This document shows, one piece after another, positions 33,590-42,554 of a DNA stretch of 64,000 nt; within the stretch, counting starts at the first letter, position 1, and each line of letters starts with the position of its first letter. Location of the stretch: positions 62,001 through 126,000 of the forward strand of contig JAICDB010000005.1 in NCBI GenBank assembly GCA_020063565.1, in the 5' to 3' direction. The notes beneath the pieces are model-generated. The model made no database searches. It saw nothing but the letters and a program-made list of their open reading frames with translations, and had not been told where the DNA came from. Position numbers and translations under genes: made by a program. This stretch comes from Clostridiales bacterium (lineage in GTDB: Bacteria; Bacillota; DSM-16504; Desulfitibacterales; JAICDB01).

Positions 33590-33805
33590 TTATTGTTGTT
33601 GTCCTGCAAGGCTTTGCTCATAAGCCTGAATCATTTTCTTAACCATTTGACCTCCTATACTTCCGTTTACACGGGAAGGAAGGTCCCCCATATAACCATT
33701 AGTAGGAACATTAATTCCTAGTTCTTGAGCTGCTTCCTGCTTGAATTGATTCATTGCAGCCCTTGCTTCGGGAACCAATAATTTGTTGGTTTGTCTAGTA
33801 CCCAT
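33590..33805 (-). CDS. Alpha/beta-type small acid-soluble spore protein (1)
   Basis: Alpha/beta SASPs coat and protect spore DNA and supply amino acids on germination. The 71-residue protein has the conserved NKLLVPEARAAMNQFKQEAAQELG, with the GPR cleavage region around KQEAAQELGI, and NGYMGDLPSRVNGSIGGQMVKKMI. It ends in a Gln-rich tail. ATG 33805 follows GGAGGTGACATT. It is almost identical to the second SASP gene 56 bp away, from which it differs at one residue (N versus S at position 18). Confidence 0.97.
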   Translation of the reverse strand: MGTRQTNKLLVPEARAAMNQFKQEAAQELGINVPTNGYMGDLPSRVNGSIGGQMVKKMIQAYEQSLAGQQQ

Positions 33806-33861
33806 AATGTCACCTCCCATTAGTAAAATGGATGTTGGCTGTTATATTAATCTTGTATTAT

Positions 33862-34077
33862 TTACTGTTGTTGTCCAGCAAGGCTCTGCTCATAAGCCTG
33901 AATCATTTTCTTAACCATTTGACCTCCTATACTTCCGTTTACACGGGAAGGAAGGTCTCCCATATAACCATTAGTAGGAACATTAATTCCTAGTTCTTGA
34001 GCTGCTTCCTGCTTGAATTGACTCATTGCAGCCCTTGCTTCGGGAACCAATAATTTGTTGGTTTGTCTAGTACCCAT
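33862..34077 (-). CDS. Alpha/beta-type small acid-soluble spore protein (2)
   Basis: This is the second copy of the tandem SASP pair, 71 residues, with the same NKLLVPEARAAMSQFKQEAAQELG core and NGSIGGQMVKKMI end. ATG 34077 has AAGGAGGTGAATCAATTA upstream. An in-frame ATG 45 bp earlier would add residues not found in SASPs and is rejected. A sigma-G-like promoter (34153-34183) lies upstream. Confidence 0.97.
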   Translation of the reverse strand: MGTRQTNKLLVPEARAAMSQFKQEAAQELGINVPTNGYMGDLPSRVNGSIGGQMVKKMIQAYEQSLAGQQQ

Positions 34078-34152
34078 TAATTGATTCACCTCCTTATCTA
34101 GTGTACTTTTAGTATTACTCATATTCCTTCTTTTATACTGTTTTAAAGCTAG

Positions 34153-34183
34153 AAGTATTTCCCTTAATTGAATAATTTATTCT
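34153..34183 (-). promoter_or_regulatory. Possible forespore (sigma-G-like) promoter of SASP gene
   Basis: Minus-strand AGAATA, an 18 bp spacer and AATACTT resemble the sigma-G/F consensus TGAATA and CATACTA. It lies about 80 bp upstream of the second SASP start codon. Expression in the forespore would fit the product. Confidence 0.45.
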
Positions 34184-34578
34184 TAAAAAGTTCCATTATT
34201 TTCTTTAATTATTTTTAAAGCTTTATCTACTTTACCATCTTCAACAACTACACTAACCAGAAAGCCTTCGCCACCAGCTATCCCATAATCTTTATTTCCG
34301 AAACCACTGACTTCCGGAGCGCTTGTTCGAAGTATTCTCTCGTCATTATTGGAAAAATAATTTGTATTTGCAGAGTATAATGTCAAACCGGTAACTGTTC
34401 CAGCCTGTCCTGCTATAGGGTTATTATATTCTGTGTCATTATTAGCGCCATATTTACTGACCCTATCTAAGGAAACTGAGATAACACCCATTTTCTTTAA
34501 TTCCTTAACAGCTTTTCGTGCCCATGTATCACTTGGAAAGGTAGCCAGAATTGATTGTTCATGTTTATCTAATTTCAT
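34183..34578 (-). CDS. Hypothetical protein, two alpha-beta halves
   Basis: I do not recognise this 131-residue protein. The N-terminal part ILATFPSDTWARKAVKELKKMGV and C-terminal part GFLVSVVVEDGKVDKALKIIKENNGTF look like two beta-alpha-beta units of a ferredoxin-like fold, separated by a Gly/Asn-rich segment (about 45-100) with GQAGTVTGLTLY. It distantly recalls general-stress proteins of the GSP17M type, without firm support. AAAGGAGGTTTTAAAA precedes the ATG. It lies between recG and the SASP genes and may be a sporulation gene by association. No signal peptide is seen. Confidence 0.7.
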   Translation of the reverse strand: MKLDKHEQSILATFPSDTWARKAVKELKKMGVISVSLDRVSKYGANNDTEYNNPIAGQAGTVTGLTLYSANTNYFSNNDERILRTSAPEVSGFGNKDYGIAGGEGFLVSVVVEDGKVDKALKIIKENNGTF

Positions 34579-34643
34579 TTTTAAAACCTCCTTTTTTATG
34601 TAGTGTGCCTTATATTTTTAGTTATTATTAAATTCTTCTTTTT

Positions 34644-34686
34644 ACAAAAAAGGATACAATCCCAAAAATAGGACTGTATCCTTTAG
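34644..34686 (-). terminator. Terminator after recG
   Basis: Minus-strand AGGATACAGTCC-TATTTTTG-GGATTGTATCCT followed by TTTTTTG forms a long, strong intrinsic terminator just past the recG stop codon. Confidence 0.88.
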
Positions 34687-34687
34687 T

Positions 34688-36742
34688 TTAAAGAGATTTA
34701 AAGTTAAAATTATGCAATATAATATTTTGTATTCTCTCCTTTTCTTCAAGTGTAGTCTGTAGCCTTCCTGCTACAAATTCCGAAACATCTCTTTTAGCAT
34801 ACTCCAGTATTTTTTGGTCCTTTAAGATATTGGCCACCTTTAATTCAGGTAAACCGTGTTGCCTTGTACCAAAAAATTCACCCGGTCCTCTTATCTTTAA
34901 ATCTTCTTCAGCAATTTTAAAGCCATCTGACGTCTTGGTCATTATAGCTAATCTTTTTTTAGATTCTTCAGATTTGGGATTACCCATCAGTATGCAGTAA
35001 GATTGGTGTTTTCCTCGTCCTATCCGACCTCTGAGCTGATGAAGTTGTGCAAGACCAAATCTTTCAGCACCCTCAATTACCATAATATTTGCATTGGGTA
35101 CATTAACACCTACTTCTACAACAGTTGTGGCCACAAGAATATCTATTTCCCCATCTCTAAACCTTTCCATAATTTTTTCTTTTTCTGCTGTTTTTAGTTT
35201 TCCATGTAAAAGCGCTACTTTAAATTCTTGAAAAACTTGATTTTGTAGCTTCTCTGCCAAAGTTTGCGCTGCCTCCAAATCAAGTTTTTCACTTTCTTCT
35301 ATTAAAGGGCATACTATGTAGCATTGTCTACCCATTTTTAATTGTTGTTTTATAAATTCATAAACTTTTTTTCTATTTTTTTCTGCAACATACCTTGTAA
35401 TAATCTCTTTTCTACCGGGAGGCAATTCATCTACAATAGATAAATCAAGATCTCCGTAAAGAATAAGTGCCAAAGTGCGTGGTATAGGAGTAGCAGTCAT
35501 AACTAACATGTCAGGGTTATAACCTTTCTCTTTTAAGGCTGAACGCTGACCGACTCCAAATCTATGCTGCTCATCAATTACAACAAGCCCTAAATTTTTA
35601 AATTCAACCTTTTCTTGAATCAAGGTATGGGTTCCAATTAGTATGTCCAAAGTACCAGTTTTTATTTTTTCCAGTATTTTTTCTTTTTCACCTTGTGTTA
35701 AACTGCCTACCAGCAATTCAACACTAAAACCAAGTGGTTTTAGAAGTTTTTTAAATTCTAAAAAATGCTGCTCTGCCAGAATTTCAGTTGGAGCCATCAT
35801 AGCACCCTGAAAGCCACCAGCACAACACTTAACAAGCGCTAAAGCAGCTAAAATAGTTTTTCCACTACCTACATCACCTTGAACAAGTCTTGCCATGGGA
35901 GAGGCGCTTTCCATATCTTCCTGTATTTCTTTCCAAACCCTCTCTTGAGCACCAGTCAGTAAAAATGGTAAGCTTCTTTTAAATTCGATAATAGTTGAAT
36001 TATCTGTAAGATGGGATATACCTTTTGCGTTTTGAAAATTATTTTTGATTTTTGCCAAAGCAGTTTGTAAAATAAACAATTCCTCATATGCAAGTGTTTT
36101 TCGTGCTTTCTCCAATACCTGAAAATTATCAGGGAAATGCATATTTTTGATAGCCCAACCTATTGAAGCCAGTTTTCTCTTCTTCCTCACAGAGAATGGT
36201 AAAACCTCTACAAGATTATCACAATATTTTTGCAGGGCATTCCAGATTAATGTACGTAAAAACCTTTGAGTGACTTTTTCTGTAGCTGGATAAACAGGTA
36301 CTATTCTACCTGAATGCAATTCTTCTTGTTCACTTAATATCTCATAATCTCTAACTGTAATTTCCTTACCCCATATTCCCCCGCCAACTTTACCGGTTAC
36401 TATAATTTCTGTACCTCTTTTTAAAGATTTTTTTAAATAGATTTTATTAAACCATACGGCAGCAATCACATCACTGCCATCAGATAAGTAACATTTTAAT
36501 ATATTTAACCTGGGGCGTGGTTTAACAATCTCTACTCTAGTTACTTTTCCGCGTAATGTTTCAACTTCCCCCGGTACTAGCTGTGAAATTTTTTTTAAAT
36601 TTGAGCGGTCTTCGTACCTTCTAGGAAAGTGAAATAGTAAATCCTCAATTGTTTCTATACCTATTTTTTTTAACTGTTTAGATTTACTTTCACCCACAAA
36701 TTTCAATTTTTGTACAGAATGTTTGCTTAATTGTAACTCCAT
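34688..36742 (-). CDS. recG: ATP-dependent DNA helicase RecG
   Basis: RecG is a branch-migration helicase that remodels stalled forks and Holliday junctions. The protein (684 residues from ATG 36742) has the N-terminal wedge/OB domain (HFPRRYEDRSNL, VWFNKIYLKKSL), Walker A VQGDVGSGKTILAALA, DEQHRFGVGQR as motif II, VMTATPIPRTLAL as motif III, and the helicase C half with TTVVEVGVNVPNA and QLRGRIGRG. A TTG four codons earlier is possible, but ATG 36742 is taken. It follows the DUF1858 gene. Confidence 0.97.
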   Translation of the reverse strand: MELQLSKHSVQKLKFVGESKSKQLKKIGIETIEDLLFHFPRRYEDRSNLKKISQLVPGEVETLRGKVTRVEIVKPRPRLNILKCYLSDGSDVIAAVWFNKIYLKKSLKRGTEIIVTGKVGGGIWGKEITVRDYEILSEQEELHSGRIVPVYPATEKVTQRFLRTLIWNALQKYCDNLVEVLPFSVRKKRKLASIGWAIKNMHFPDNFQVLEKARKTLAYEELFILQTALAKIKNNFQNAKGISHLTDNSTIIEFKRSLPFLLTGAQERVWKEIQEDMESASPMARLVQGDVGSGKTILAALALVKCCAGGFQGAMMAPTEILAEQHFLEFKKLLKPLGFSVELLVGSLTQGEKEKILEKIKTGTLDILIGTHTLIQEKVEFKNLGLVVIDEQHRFGVGQRSALKEKGYNPDMLVMTATPIPRTLALILYGDLDLSIVDELPPGRKEIITRYVAEKNRKKVYEFIKQQLKMGRQCYIVCPLIEESEKLDLEAAQTLAEKLQNQVFQEFKVALLHGKLKTAEKEKIMERFRDGEIDILVATTVVEVGVNVPNANIMVIEGAERFGLAQLHQLRGRIGRGKHQSYCILMGNPKSEESKKRLAIMTKTSDGFKIAEEDLKIRGPGEFFGTRQHGLPELKVANILKDQKILEYAKRDVSEFVAGRLQTTLEEKERIQNIILHNFNFKSL

Positions 36743-36768
36743 AAGTTTCACCAACTCGGTTATAGGAA

Positions 36769-36960
36769 TTATTTCAAAAAAGAGTTTAAATCGTTTAGTA
36801 ATGTCTCTACATCCAAGCCATGCACTTTAGCAGCTTCTTCTAAAGTCTCTCTTGAAGCCCCTAGACACTGGGAACATCCCATACCATGTTGTTGTAAAAA
36901 TTCCATAGCTTCCGGATACTTTTGCAAAAGGTCAATTATAAGAATATCTTTATCTATCAT
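36769..36960 (-). CDS. DUF1858 family protein
   Basis: The 63-residue protein MIDKDILIIDLLQKYPEAMEF... carries the family pattern QQHGMGCSQCLGASRETLEEAAKVHGLD, with a CxxC motif before a helical tail. Such proteins may bind metal or take part in hybrid-cluster chemistry, but the function is not known. ATG 36960 follows GAGGGGATGAGAAGA. An upstream in-frame extension of 20 residues looks non-coding. It precedes recG by 26 bp. Confidence 0.88.
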   Translation of the reverse strand: MIDKDILIIDLLQKYPEAMEFLQQHGMGCSQCLGASRETLEEAAKVHGLDVETLLNDLNSFLK

Positions 36961-37102
36961 TCTTCTCATCCCCTCTATAAGGTGGATCTTTGAATGTAAT
37001 ATAAAATATAATTTCCACATTAGACGTTAAAATACCTTCTATTGCATCCTCTATAACAATAGCTTTACTATAATTATATTTAGAATTGAAGATAATGTTT
37101 AC

Positions 37103-37131
37103 TTGCTTCCACTGGTATAATTTGATACAAT
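37103..37131 (+). promoter_or_regulatory. Sigma-A promoter of rpmB
   Basis: TTGCTT (37103-37108), a 17 bp spacer and TACAAT (37126-37131), about 40 bp before the rpmB start codon. Confidence 0.65.
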
Positions 37132-37171
37132 ATCAAGAGTTGATGTTGTGTTTCATTAAGGAGGTGTAGAT

Positions 37172-37363
37172 ATGGCCAAAAAATGTGAGGTTTGCGGAAA
37201 AGGTATTGCATTTGGCCAGCAGGTAAGCCACTCAAATATTAAAACTAAAAGAACCTGGCACCCTAATTTACAGCGAGTAAGAGCAATAGTTGATGGGAAG
37301 CCAAAAAGAATTCGTGTTTGTACCCGTTGCTTGCGTTCGGGTAAAGTAGAAAGAGCAATATAA
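37172..37363 (+). CDS. rpmB: 50S ribosomal protein L28
   Basis: L28 is a large-subunit protein. The 63-residue sequence MAKKCEVCGKGIAFGQQVSHSN... with CEVCGKG and VCTRCLRSGKVERAI is the zinc-binding form. AAGGAGGTGTAGAT precedes the ATG. It is a single-gene transcript on the plus strand with its own promoter. It ends before a hairpin-rich stretch and a bidirectional terminator. The asp23/dak genes often divergent from rpmB in Firmicutes are absent. Confidence 0.98.
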   Translation: MAKKCEVCGKGIAFGQQVSHSNIKTKRTWHPNLQRVRAIVDGKPKRIRVCTRCLRSGKVERAI

Positions 37364-37460
37364 AGAAAACTTAACTTTTAGCCAAGCCTCTAGCACCGGC
37401 TAAAAGCTTAGTCGCACTTATGCTATCAGGAAGTAAAAGTTATACTTTCTAATAGTATAA

Positions 37461-37500
37461 CAAAAACCAAGGGTTGGATGGCCAATCCTTGGTTTTTATA
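37461..37500. terminator. Bidirectional terminator between rpmB and phosphodiesterase gene
   Basis: ACCAAGGGTTGG-ATGG-CCAATCCTTGGT, flanked by A5 and T5, serves the convergent rpmB (plus) and yfcE-like (minus) genes. Upstream, TTTAGCC.../GGCTAAA and GTTATACT.../AGTATAAC add further hairpins (37375-37460). Confidence 0.85.
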
Positions 37501-37502
37501 TT

Positions 37503-38051
37503 TTAACTTTCTTCTTCCAGTACTTCACCCGTCTCAAGATTTACCAAACTTATGCCACCCTTATCCAGCACTGCAAAAGATGGAATTTGATCTTCTGTCT
37601 TTGGTAAACTGGCACTTCCCGGGTTAACAATTACTATGTCTCTTACTTTTTTAACCATCCTCAGATGGGTATGACCGCACACTAACATATCTGCTTTAAA
37701 CTTGCCTGCTAATTGTACCAACTCATCTTCACTTTTTCCATGGCCGTGGTGAACAATAATCCTTTTATTTTCAACTTGACAGAAGAGCGGTGATGGTTGA
37801 ATGGGAAAATTTAATACCATACCGTCAACCTCAGCATCACAATTACCTGCTGCAATTAAAACGGGAATATCCATTTCATTAATTGCTTTGGCAAGTTCAG
37901 CAGGATTATAAGTGTCCTTAACGGGATTTCTTGGTCCATGGTACAGAACATCTCCGGCATGAATTATTAAGTCAGCATCTCCCTCTAATTCCAGCATTTT
38001 TTTCCAAGAATAAATATCACCATGAGTATCACTAACCAACAATATCTTCAT
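37503..38051 (-). CDS. YfcE/MJ0936-type metallophosphodiesterase
   Basis: The 182-residue calcineurin-like enzyme has SDTHGD at residues 7-12, IHAGDVLYHG, AAGNCDAEVDG, IVHHGHG and VCGHTH, the five metal-ligand blocks. Family members hydrolyse phosphodiesters, and the physiological substrate is unknown. ATG 38051 follows GAGGAGAAGATAAT. It starts 22 bp after ribH and probably belongs to the riboflavin operon, so a role in flavin nucleotide turnover is possible but unproven. Confidence 0.88.
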   Translation of the reverse strand: MKILLVSDTHGDIYSWKKMLELEGDADLIIHAGDVLYHGPRNPVKDTYNPAELAKAINEMDIPVLIAAGNCDAEVDGMVLNFPIQPSPLFCQVENKRIIVHHGHGKSEDELVQLAGKFKADMLVCGHTHLRMVKKVRDIVIVNPGSASLPKTEDQIPSFAVLDKGGISLVNLETGEVLEEES

Positions 38052-38073
38052 ATTATCTTCTCCTCGTATTTCT

Positions 38074-38535
38074 CTAAATCTGCCGCAATAAATTAGCCAT
38101 TTCAATGGCAGTAAGCGCCGCTTCAAATCCTTTGTTTCCTGCCTTTGTTCCGGCTCTCTCTATGGCTTGCTCTATTGTATCGGTAGTAATAACTCCAAAT
38201 ATAACAGGGACCTCTTTTTCAAGTGATGTCGCTGCAATTCCCTTTGTAACCTCACTTGCAACATAATCAAAATGAGGTGTGGCGCCACGAATAACTGCTC
38301 CTAAACAAATAACTGCATCATAATCCTTGGAAGTTAACTTTTTTGCAGCCAGGGGAATTTCAAAAGCTCCCGGCACCCAAACTATATCTATATTCTCTTC
38401 TTTTGCATCATGTCTCATTAAAGCATCAAGACAGCCATCTAAAAGCTTATTTGTAATAAATTCATTAAATCTTGAAACCACAACCGCTACTTTTAAATCA
38501 CTTGCAACAAGTTTCCCTTCAAATTTTGTACCCAA
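38074..38535 (-). CDS. ribH: 6,7-dimethyl-8-ribityllumazine synthase
   Basis: RibH condenses 5-amino-6-ribitylaminouracil with dihydroxybutanone phosphate. The 153-residue protein has [48 protein letters not shown] (with the catalytic His) and the C-terminal [23 protein letters not shown]. The start is TTG with AAAGGAGTGAAATATT. It follows ribBA after a small hairpin. Length matches the family. Confidence 0.97.
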   Translation of the reverse strand: MGTKFEGKLVASDLKVAVVVSRFNEFITNKLLDGCLDALMRHDAKEENIDIVWVPGAFEIPLAAKKLTSKDYDAVICLGAVIRGATPHFDYVASEVTKGIAATSLEKEVPVIFGVITTDTIEQAIERAGTKAGNKGFEAALTAIEMANLLRQI

Positions 38536-38568
38536 AATATTTCACTCCTTTTGATGTTGTTACGTAAA

Positions 38569-38615
38569 AGTTGAAAGCTAATTACAAATACCGCTATATA
38601 TTGAAACTTTCAACT
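38569..38615 (-). other. Hairpin between ribBA and ribH
   Basis: AGTTGAAAG and CTTTCAACT pair across a 29-nt loop in the 81 bp gap. No T-tract is present. It may tune the ribH level or mRNA stability. Confidence 0.4.
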
Positions 38616-38616
38616 C

Positions 38617-39837
38617 CTAGCTTTCTTTAACCTCTTTTAATAAATGCCCCAACTTCAATTTCTTTGTTGAAAGATATTTTAAATTTGTCTTGCAGGGTTT
38701 TATTTCCAGCGGCACCCTTTCAACAATCTTTATACCATACCCTTCCAGCCCTGCAATCTTTCTCGGATTATTGGTCATTAACCGCAAATTTTTAATCCCT
38801 AACTGGGAGAGAATCTGTGCTCCAATACCATAATCCCTCAAATCAGCTTTAAAACCAAGCGCCTCATTGGCTTCAACTGTATCCAGCCCTTCATCCTGCA
38901 ATTTGTAAGCCAGGAGTTTGTTTTTTAAACCTATACCCCTGCCTTCCTGCCTCATATAGAGAAGGACACCCTTGCCTTCCCTTTCAATTTGGCGCATTGC
39001 AGTTGCCAGCTGGTCACCACAATCACATCTGGCAGAACCAAAAACATCACCTGTCAAGCATTCCGAGTGAACTCTTACCAGAACCGGTTCATCGCCAGAA
39101 ATATTACCTTTTATTAATGCCACATGACAGTCACCGGTAATTTCATCCTCAAAAACAGCAGCTTGAAAATCACCAAATTTAGTGGGAAGCTTTATCTCTG
39201 TTACTTTTTTAACAAGCTTTTCTGTTCTTCTACGGTATTTAATTAAATCTGCAATTGTAATGATTTTTAAATTATGTTTCCAACAGAATTCCATAAGCTC
39301 AGGCACTCTAGCCATTGTTCCATCATCACTCATTATTTCACAAATAACCCCTGCCGGATAACATCCCGCAAGCCTTGCAAGATCAACTGCTGCTTCAGTA
39401 TGCCCTGCTCTTCGTAAAACCCCTCCTTCTTTATATCTTAATGGAAAAATGTGACCTGGCCTTCTTAAATCCTGGGGTTTTGTATCCTTATCCAATATCT
39501 TTTTTACCGTAAGAGCCCTTTCATAGGCAGAAATCCCCGTCGTAGTTTCTTTATGATCAACTGAAACAGTAAACGCGGTTTCATGATTATCAGTATTATG
39601 ATGTACCATAATATCGATTTCCAATTCATCAAGCCTCTCACCGATGATTGGCATACAAATAAGTCCTTTAGCATGTGAAGCCATAAAATTTATTATCTCC
39701 GGTGTAATCATTTCTGCAGCAGCAACCACATCGCCTTCATTTTCCCTGTCTTCATCATCTACAACTACTACCATTTTGCCTTTTTTTATATCTTCTATTG
39801 CTTCTTCAATGGAATTGAACTTATATTTTTCTTGCAT
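38617..39837 (-). CDS. ribBA: Bifunctional DHBP synthase / GTP cyclohydrolase II
   Basis: This fusion makes both riboflavin precursors: dihydroxybutanone phosphate from ribulose-5-phosphate and the pyrimidine from GTP. The 406-residue protein has the RibB domain at about 1-205 ([47 protein letters not shown]) and the RibA domain from about 210 ([21 protein letters not shown] with zinc cysteines, [18 protein letters not shown]). AAAGGAGAGAGCATT precedes the ATG. It follows ribE by 13 bp. Confidence 0.97.
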   Translation of the reverse strand: MQEKYKFNSIEEAIEDIKKGKMVVVVDDEDRENEGDVVAAAEMITPEIINFMASHAKGLICMPIIGERLDELEIDIMVHHNTDNHETAFTVSVDHKETTTGISAYERALTVKKILDKDTKPQDLRRPGHIFPLRYKEGGVLRRAGHTEAAVDLARLAGCYPAGVICEIMSDDGTMARVPELMEFCWKHNLKIITIADLIKYRRRTEKLVKKVTEIKLPTKFGDFQAAVFEDEITGDCHVALIKGNISGDEPVLVRVHSECLTGDVFGSARCDCGDQLATAMRQIEREGKGVLLYMRQEGRGIGLKNKLLAYKLQDEGLDTVEANEALGFKADLRDYGIGAQILSQLGIKNLRLMTNNPRKIAGLEGYGIKIVERVPLEIKPCKTNLKYLSTKKLKLGHLLKEVKES

Positions 39838-39850
39838 AATGCTCTCTCCT

Positions 39851-40516
39851 TTAAATAAATCCGTTTTTTATTAAAAAATCTACTGAAATACCATCAGTTT
39901 TACCATCAGAATTATTATCTGGAGCAGCAGTCATGTTTTCCATAAATTTTGCAACATACTTTGCCAGCGTATCTATTTCCAAATTAACTGTATCTCCAAT
40001 TTTTTTGATTCCTAAAGTAGTCATTTTGCGGGTATGGGGTATCAAGGATACAGTAAAGTAATTATCTTCTATTTCAACAAGCGTCAAACTTATTCCATCA
40101 ATGGCTATAGAACCCTTTGGAATGAGATAACGCAAAATGTCATCTCCGGCTGAAATTTTAATAACTTTTGCAATATCTTTAGTACTAATAGACTCTATAA
40201 CACCGGTTCCATCTACGTGCCCACTCACAAGATGCCCATCAAGCCTATTGCCAATTTGAAGTGCCCTTTCAAGGTTCACTCCACTGCCTGGTTTCAAATC
40301 ACCTAAATTTGTTTTTTGCAATGTTTCTTCCATAACTTCTGCCTGAAATGAGGTATTACTTGTAGTAATTGCAGTTAAACAAACACCGTTTACTGCAATA
40401 CTTTCACCAATTTTTATTTCAGATGCCATTTCTGCACTTATATCCAAAACAGCAGAGCTAGTCCCTTTTCTTATGGAATTTATTTTGCCCAGCTCTTCTA
40501 TTAAACCTGTAAACAT
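39851..40516 (-). CDS. ribE: Riboflavin synthase alpha chain
   Basis: Riboflavin synthase dismutates two lumazines into riboflavin. The 221-residue protein has two homologous lumazine-binding barrels: [12 protein letters not shown] with [12 protein letters not shown], then [17 protein letters not shown] with [12 protein letters not shown]. Residues from about 196 onward ([28 protein letters not shown]) form a hydrophilic linker then a short helix, usual in Firmicutes. It starts 5 bp after ribD. Confidence 0.96.
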   Translation of the reverse strand: MFTGLIEELGKINSIRKGTSSAVLDISAEMASEIKIGESIAVNGVCLTAITTSNTSFQAEVMEETLQKTNLGDLKPGSGVNLERALQIGNRLDGHLVSGHVDGTGVIESISTKDIAKVIKISAGDDILRYLIPKGSIAIDGISLTLVEIEDNYFTVSLIPHTRKMTTLGIKKIGDTVNLEIDTLAKYVAKFMENMTAAPDNNSDGKTDGISVDFLIKNGFI

Positions 40517-40521
40517 CTCTA

Positions 40522-41625
40522 CTACCCCTTATACTTAAGTTTTCCAACTATAAGTGTATCCTCATTAAAAGAATATCTTTGGAGGTCTGCTAAATAAGGT
40601 GCCTGGTCCATGGATTTGATTCCTAAACCACCCAGGCAATTTATTGCATTGTTACCGCCCGCTACCTTTGAAGAAATAAACATGTACACCTTATCTATTG
40701 CTTTAGCATCAAAAAAGTTACCGGCAGTTTGAGCTCCACCTTCAATCAATATACTGCAAATTTCTTTTGTACCTAACTCTTTTAATAAAATATTTATATC
40801 TACCTTAAAGTCATTACCTGGTAACTTTAAAATCTCTACACCATTTTTTCTATAAGCTTCTAATCTGTCAAATGCATGTCCTTTTGTTGTAACCAGTATT
40901 GTGCGAGCTTCTCCATCGGTAAAAACTTTTGACTTTGGGGACGTTCGTAGCCTTCCATCAAGAATAATCCTTATGGGATTTAATCCTTTAAATGGTACCA
41001 ATCTGGTTGTAAGGCTCGGATCGTCATTTAGTACGGTACCACTTCCTACCAGTATGGCATCATAACTGTGTCTTAACTTATGAACATATTGTCTTGATTT
41101 CAAATTAGTAATCCATTTTGAATGGCCGCTTGCAGTAGCAATTTTGCCGTCACAAGTCACGGCAGCTTTGAAGGAAACAAACGGTTTACCCGTAGTTATA
41201 TATTTGTTAAAGATTTCATTTAACTTAACAGCTTCTTCTTCTAAAACACCCGTCATTACTTCAATGCCCGCTTCCCTCAAACGCTTTAACCCGTTCCCTG
41301 CTACCTTTGGGTTTGGGTCAGTGCACGCAGCGATAACTTTTTTTATACCGGCAGTGATTATTGCTTCAGTACAAGGCGGGGTTCTTCCAAAATGAGAACA
41401 AGGCTCTAGTGTTACATAGAGTGTAGCTCCCTTTGCCTGGTGAGAAGCCTCCTTTAAGGCATGAATTTCCGCATGTTCCGTACCTGCTTTACGGTGATAA
41501 CCTTCTCCAATAATTTTGTTATCCTTTACAATCACAGCCCCAACCATAGGATTGGGACTTACATAACCTTCTCCAAGTCTGGCAAGATGTAATGCCCGTC
41601 GCATGTATATTTCATGTTCATGCAA
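40522..41625 (-). CDS. ribD: Riboflavin biosynthesis deaminase/reductase
   Basis: RibD deaminates and then reduces the pyrimidine intermediate of riboflavin synthesis. The 367-residue protein has the N-terminal deaminase with zinc ligands HAEIHALKEA and LEPCSHFGRTPPCTEAI (to about 145). The reductase domain follows from about 150 (FVSFKAAVTCDGKIATASGHSKWI, YDAILVGSGTVLNDDPSLT, LIEGGAQTAGNFF). The start is TTG with GGGGTGATAAAAC. It is the first gene behind the FMN riboswitch. Confidence 0.96.
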   Translation of the reverse strand: MHEHEIYMRRALHLARLGEGYVSPNPMVGAVIVKDNKIIGEGYHRKAGTEHAEIHALKEASHQAKGATLYVTLEPCSHFGRTPPCTEAIITAGIKKVIAACTDPNPKVAGNGLKRLREAGIEVMTGVLEEEAVKLNEIFNKYITTGKPFVSFKAAVTCDGKIATASGHSKWITNLKSRQYVHKLRHSYDAILVGSGTVLNDDPSLTTRLVPFKGLNPIRIILDGRLRTSPKSKVFTDGEARTILVTTKGHAFDRLEAYRKNGVEILKLPGNDFKVDINILLKELGTKEICSILIEGGAQTAGNFFDAKAIDKVYMFISSKVAGGNNAINCLGGLGIKSMDQAPYLADLQRYSFNEDTLIVGKLKYKG

Positions 41626-41665
41626 GTTTTATCACCCCAGTTTGATAGCTGCAATACAAAGATAA

Positions 41666-41700
41666 TGTAAAAGCTCCCCTAATAAGGGGAGCTTTTTGAT
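41666..41700 (-). terminator. Riboswitch expression-platform terminator
   Basis: AAAGCTCCCC-TTATT-AGGGGAGCTTTT is a 10 bp GC-rich stem with a T-run, between the FMN aptamer and ribD. FMN binding is expected to favour this terminator and shut down the rib operon. Confidence 0.82.
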
Positions 41701-41741
41701 ACAAACACAAGACAACACAACTATTCCATAGTTATGTTGCT

Positions 41742-41858
41742 TACATCCTTCTCCCCTCCAGACTTTAACTGTCGGCTCCGGAATTTCACCGGATCAACCA
41801 TATGGCTCGCGGGCTTTACCGCCGGTAAGGATTTTCACCTAATCCCGAAGGATAAGCT
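41742..41858 (-). promoter_or_regulatory. FMN riboswitch (RFN element)
   Basis: The minus strand shows the RFN consensus blocks in order: CTTCGGGATTAGGTGAAAAT, ACCGGCGGTAAAGCCCGCGAGCC, GATCCGGTGAAATTCCGGAGCCGACAGT and AAAGTCTGGAGGGGAGAAG. It lies between rpe and ribD, with a promoter upstream and a terminator downstream, so it controls ribD-ribE-ribBA-ribH by FMN. Confidence 0.97.
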
Positions 41859-41874
41859 TTATTAAATTGTCTAT

Positions 41875-41903
41875 ATTATATCACTAAATTTAAATTAATC
41901 CAA
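41875..41903 (-). promoter_or_regulatory. Sigma-A promoter of the riboflavin operon
   Basis: Minus-strand TTGGAT (903-898), a 17 bp spacer and TATAAT (880-875). The -35 lies inside the last codons of rpe and the -10 is about 20 bp before the riboswitch. Confidence 0.75.
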
Positions 41904-42552
41904 GGATGCTCTTTTGAAGAGTTGCAATATTTTCTTCTATTTGATTTTCTTTAAATACGGCAGAGCCAGCAACCAGCAATTCCGCGCCTGCGGAAGCAAC
42001 TTTTGAAATAGTATTTGGGTTTATTCCCCCATCCACTTCTATAATAAAGTTAAATTTATGTTTTTCTTTTATTTCTGCCAGCTCATTAATTTTATCTAAG
42101 CTGGAAGAAATAAATTTCTGACCTCCAAAACCCGGATTGACGGACATAATCAGTACTAAATCTGCCAGGTCAAGTACATGTAAAATATTAACAATTGGAG
42201 TTGCCGGATTCAAAGCAACCCCCACCTTTATTCCCTGATCCTTTATACTTTGCATAGTACGATGAAGGTGGACACACGCTTCGGAATGTACAGTTAATAT
42301 ATCTGCACCTGCAGCTATAAAATCATCTATATATCTCTCAGGCTTTTCAATCATGAGATGGACATCAAAGATGAGCCCTGTATGGGATTTAAGTTTTTTT
42401 ATCACAGGGGGGCCAAAAGTAATATTAGGGACAAAATGCCCGTCCATAATATCAAGGTGGAGGTAGTTGATACCTGTTTCCTCTACCCTTTTTATCTGTT
42501 CCCTTAAGCAACTGAAATCAGCAGATAAAATCGAAGGAGCGATTTGTGCCAT
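41890..42552 (-). CDS. rpe: Ribulose-phosphate 3-epimerase
   Basis: Rpe interconverts ribulose-5-phosphate and xylulose-5-phosphate. The 220-residue TIM barrel has APSILSADFSCL, LHLDIMDGHFVPNITFGPP with metal and catalytic residues, FDVHLMIEKPERYI, LIMSVNPGFGGQKFI and VDGGINPNTI. AAAGGAGTTACTAAAA precedes the ATG. It follows rsgA by 2 bp, as in Bacillus. Its 3' end carries the -35 of the rib promoter. Its substrate is also the precursor used by RibB downstream. Confidence 0.97.
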   Translation of the reverse strand: MAQIAPSILSADFSCLREQIKRVEETGINYLHLDIMDGHFVPNITFGPPVIKKLKSHTGLIFDVHLMIEKPERYIDDFIAAGADILTVHSEACVHLHRTMQSIKDQGIKVGVALNPATPIVNILHVLDLADLVLIMSVNPGFGGQKFISSSLDKINELAEIKEKHKFNFIIEVDGGINPNTISKVASAGAELLVAGSAVFKENQIEENIATLQKSILGLI

Positions 42553-42554
42553 TT

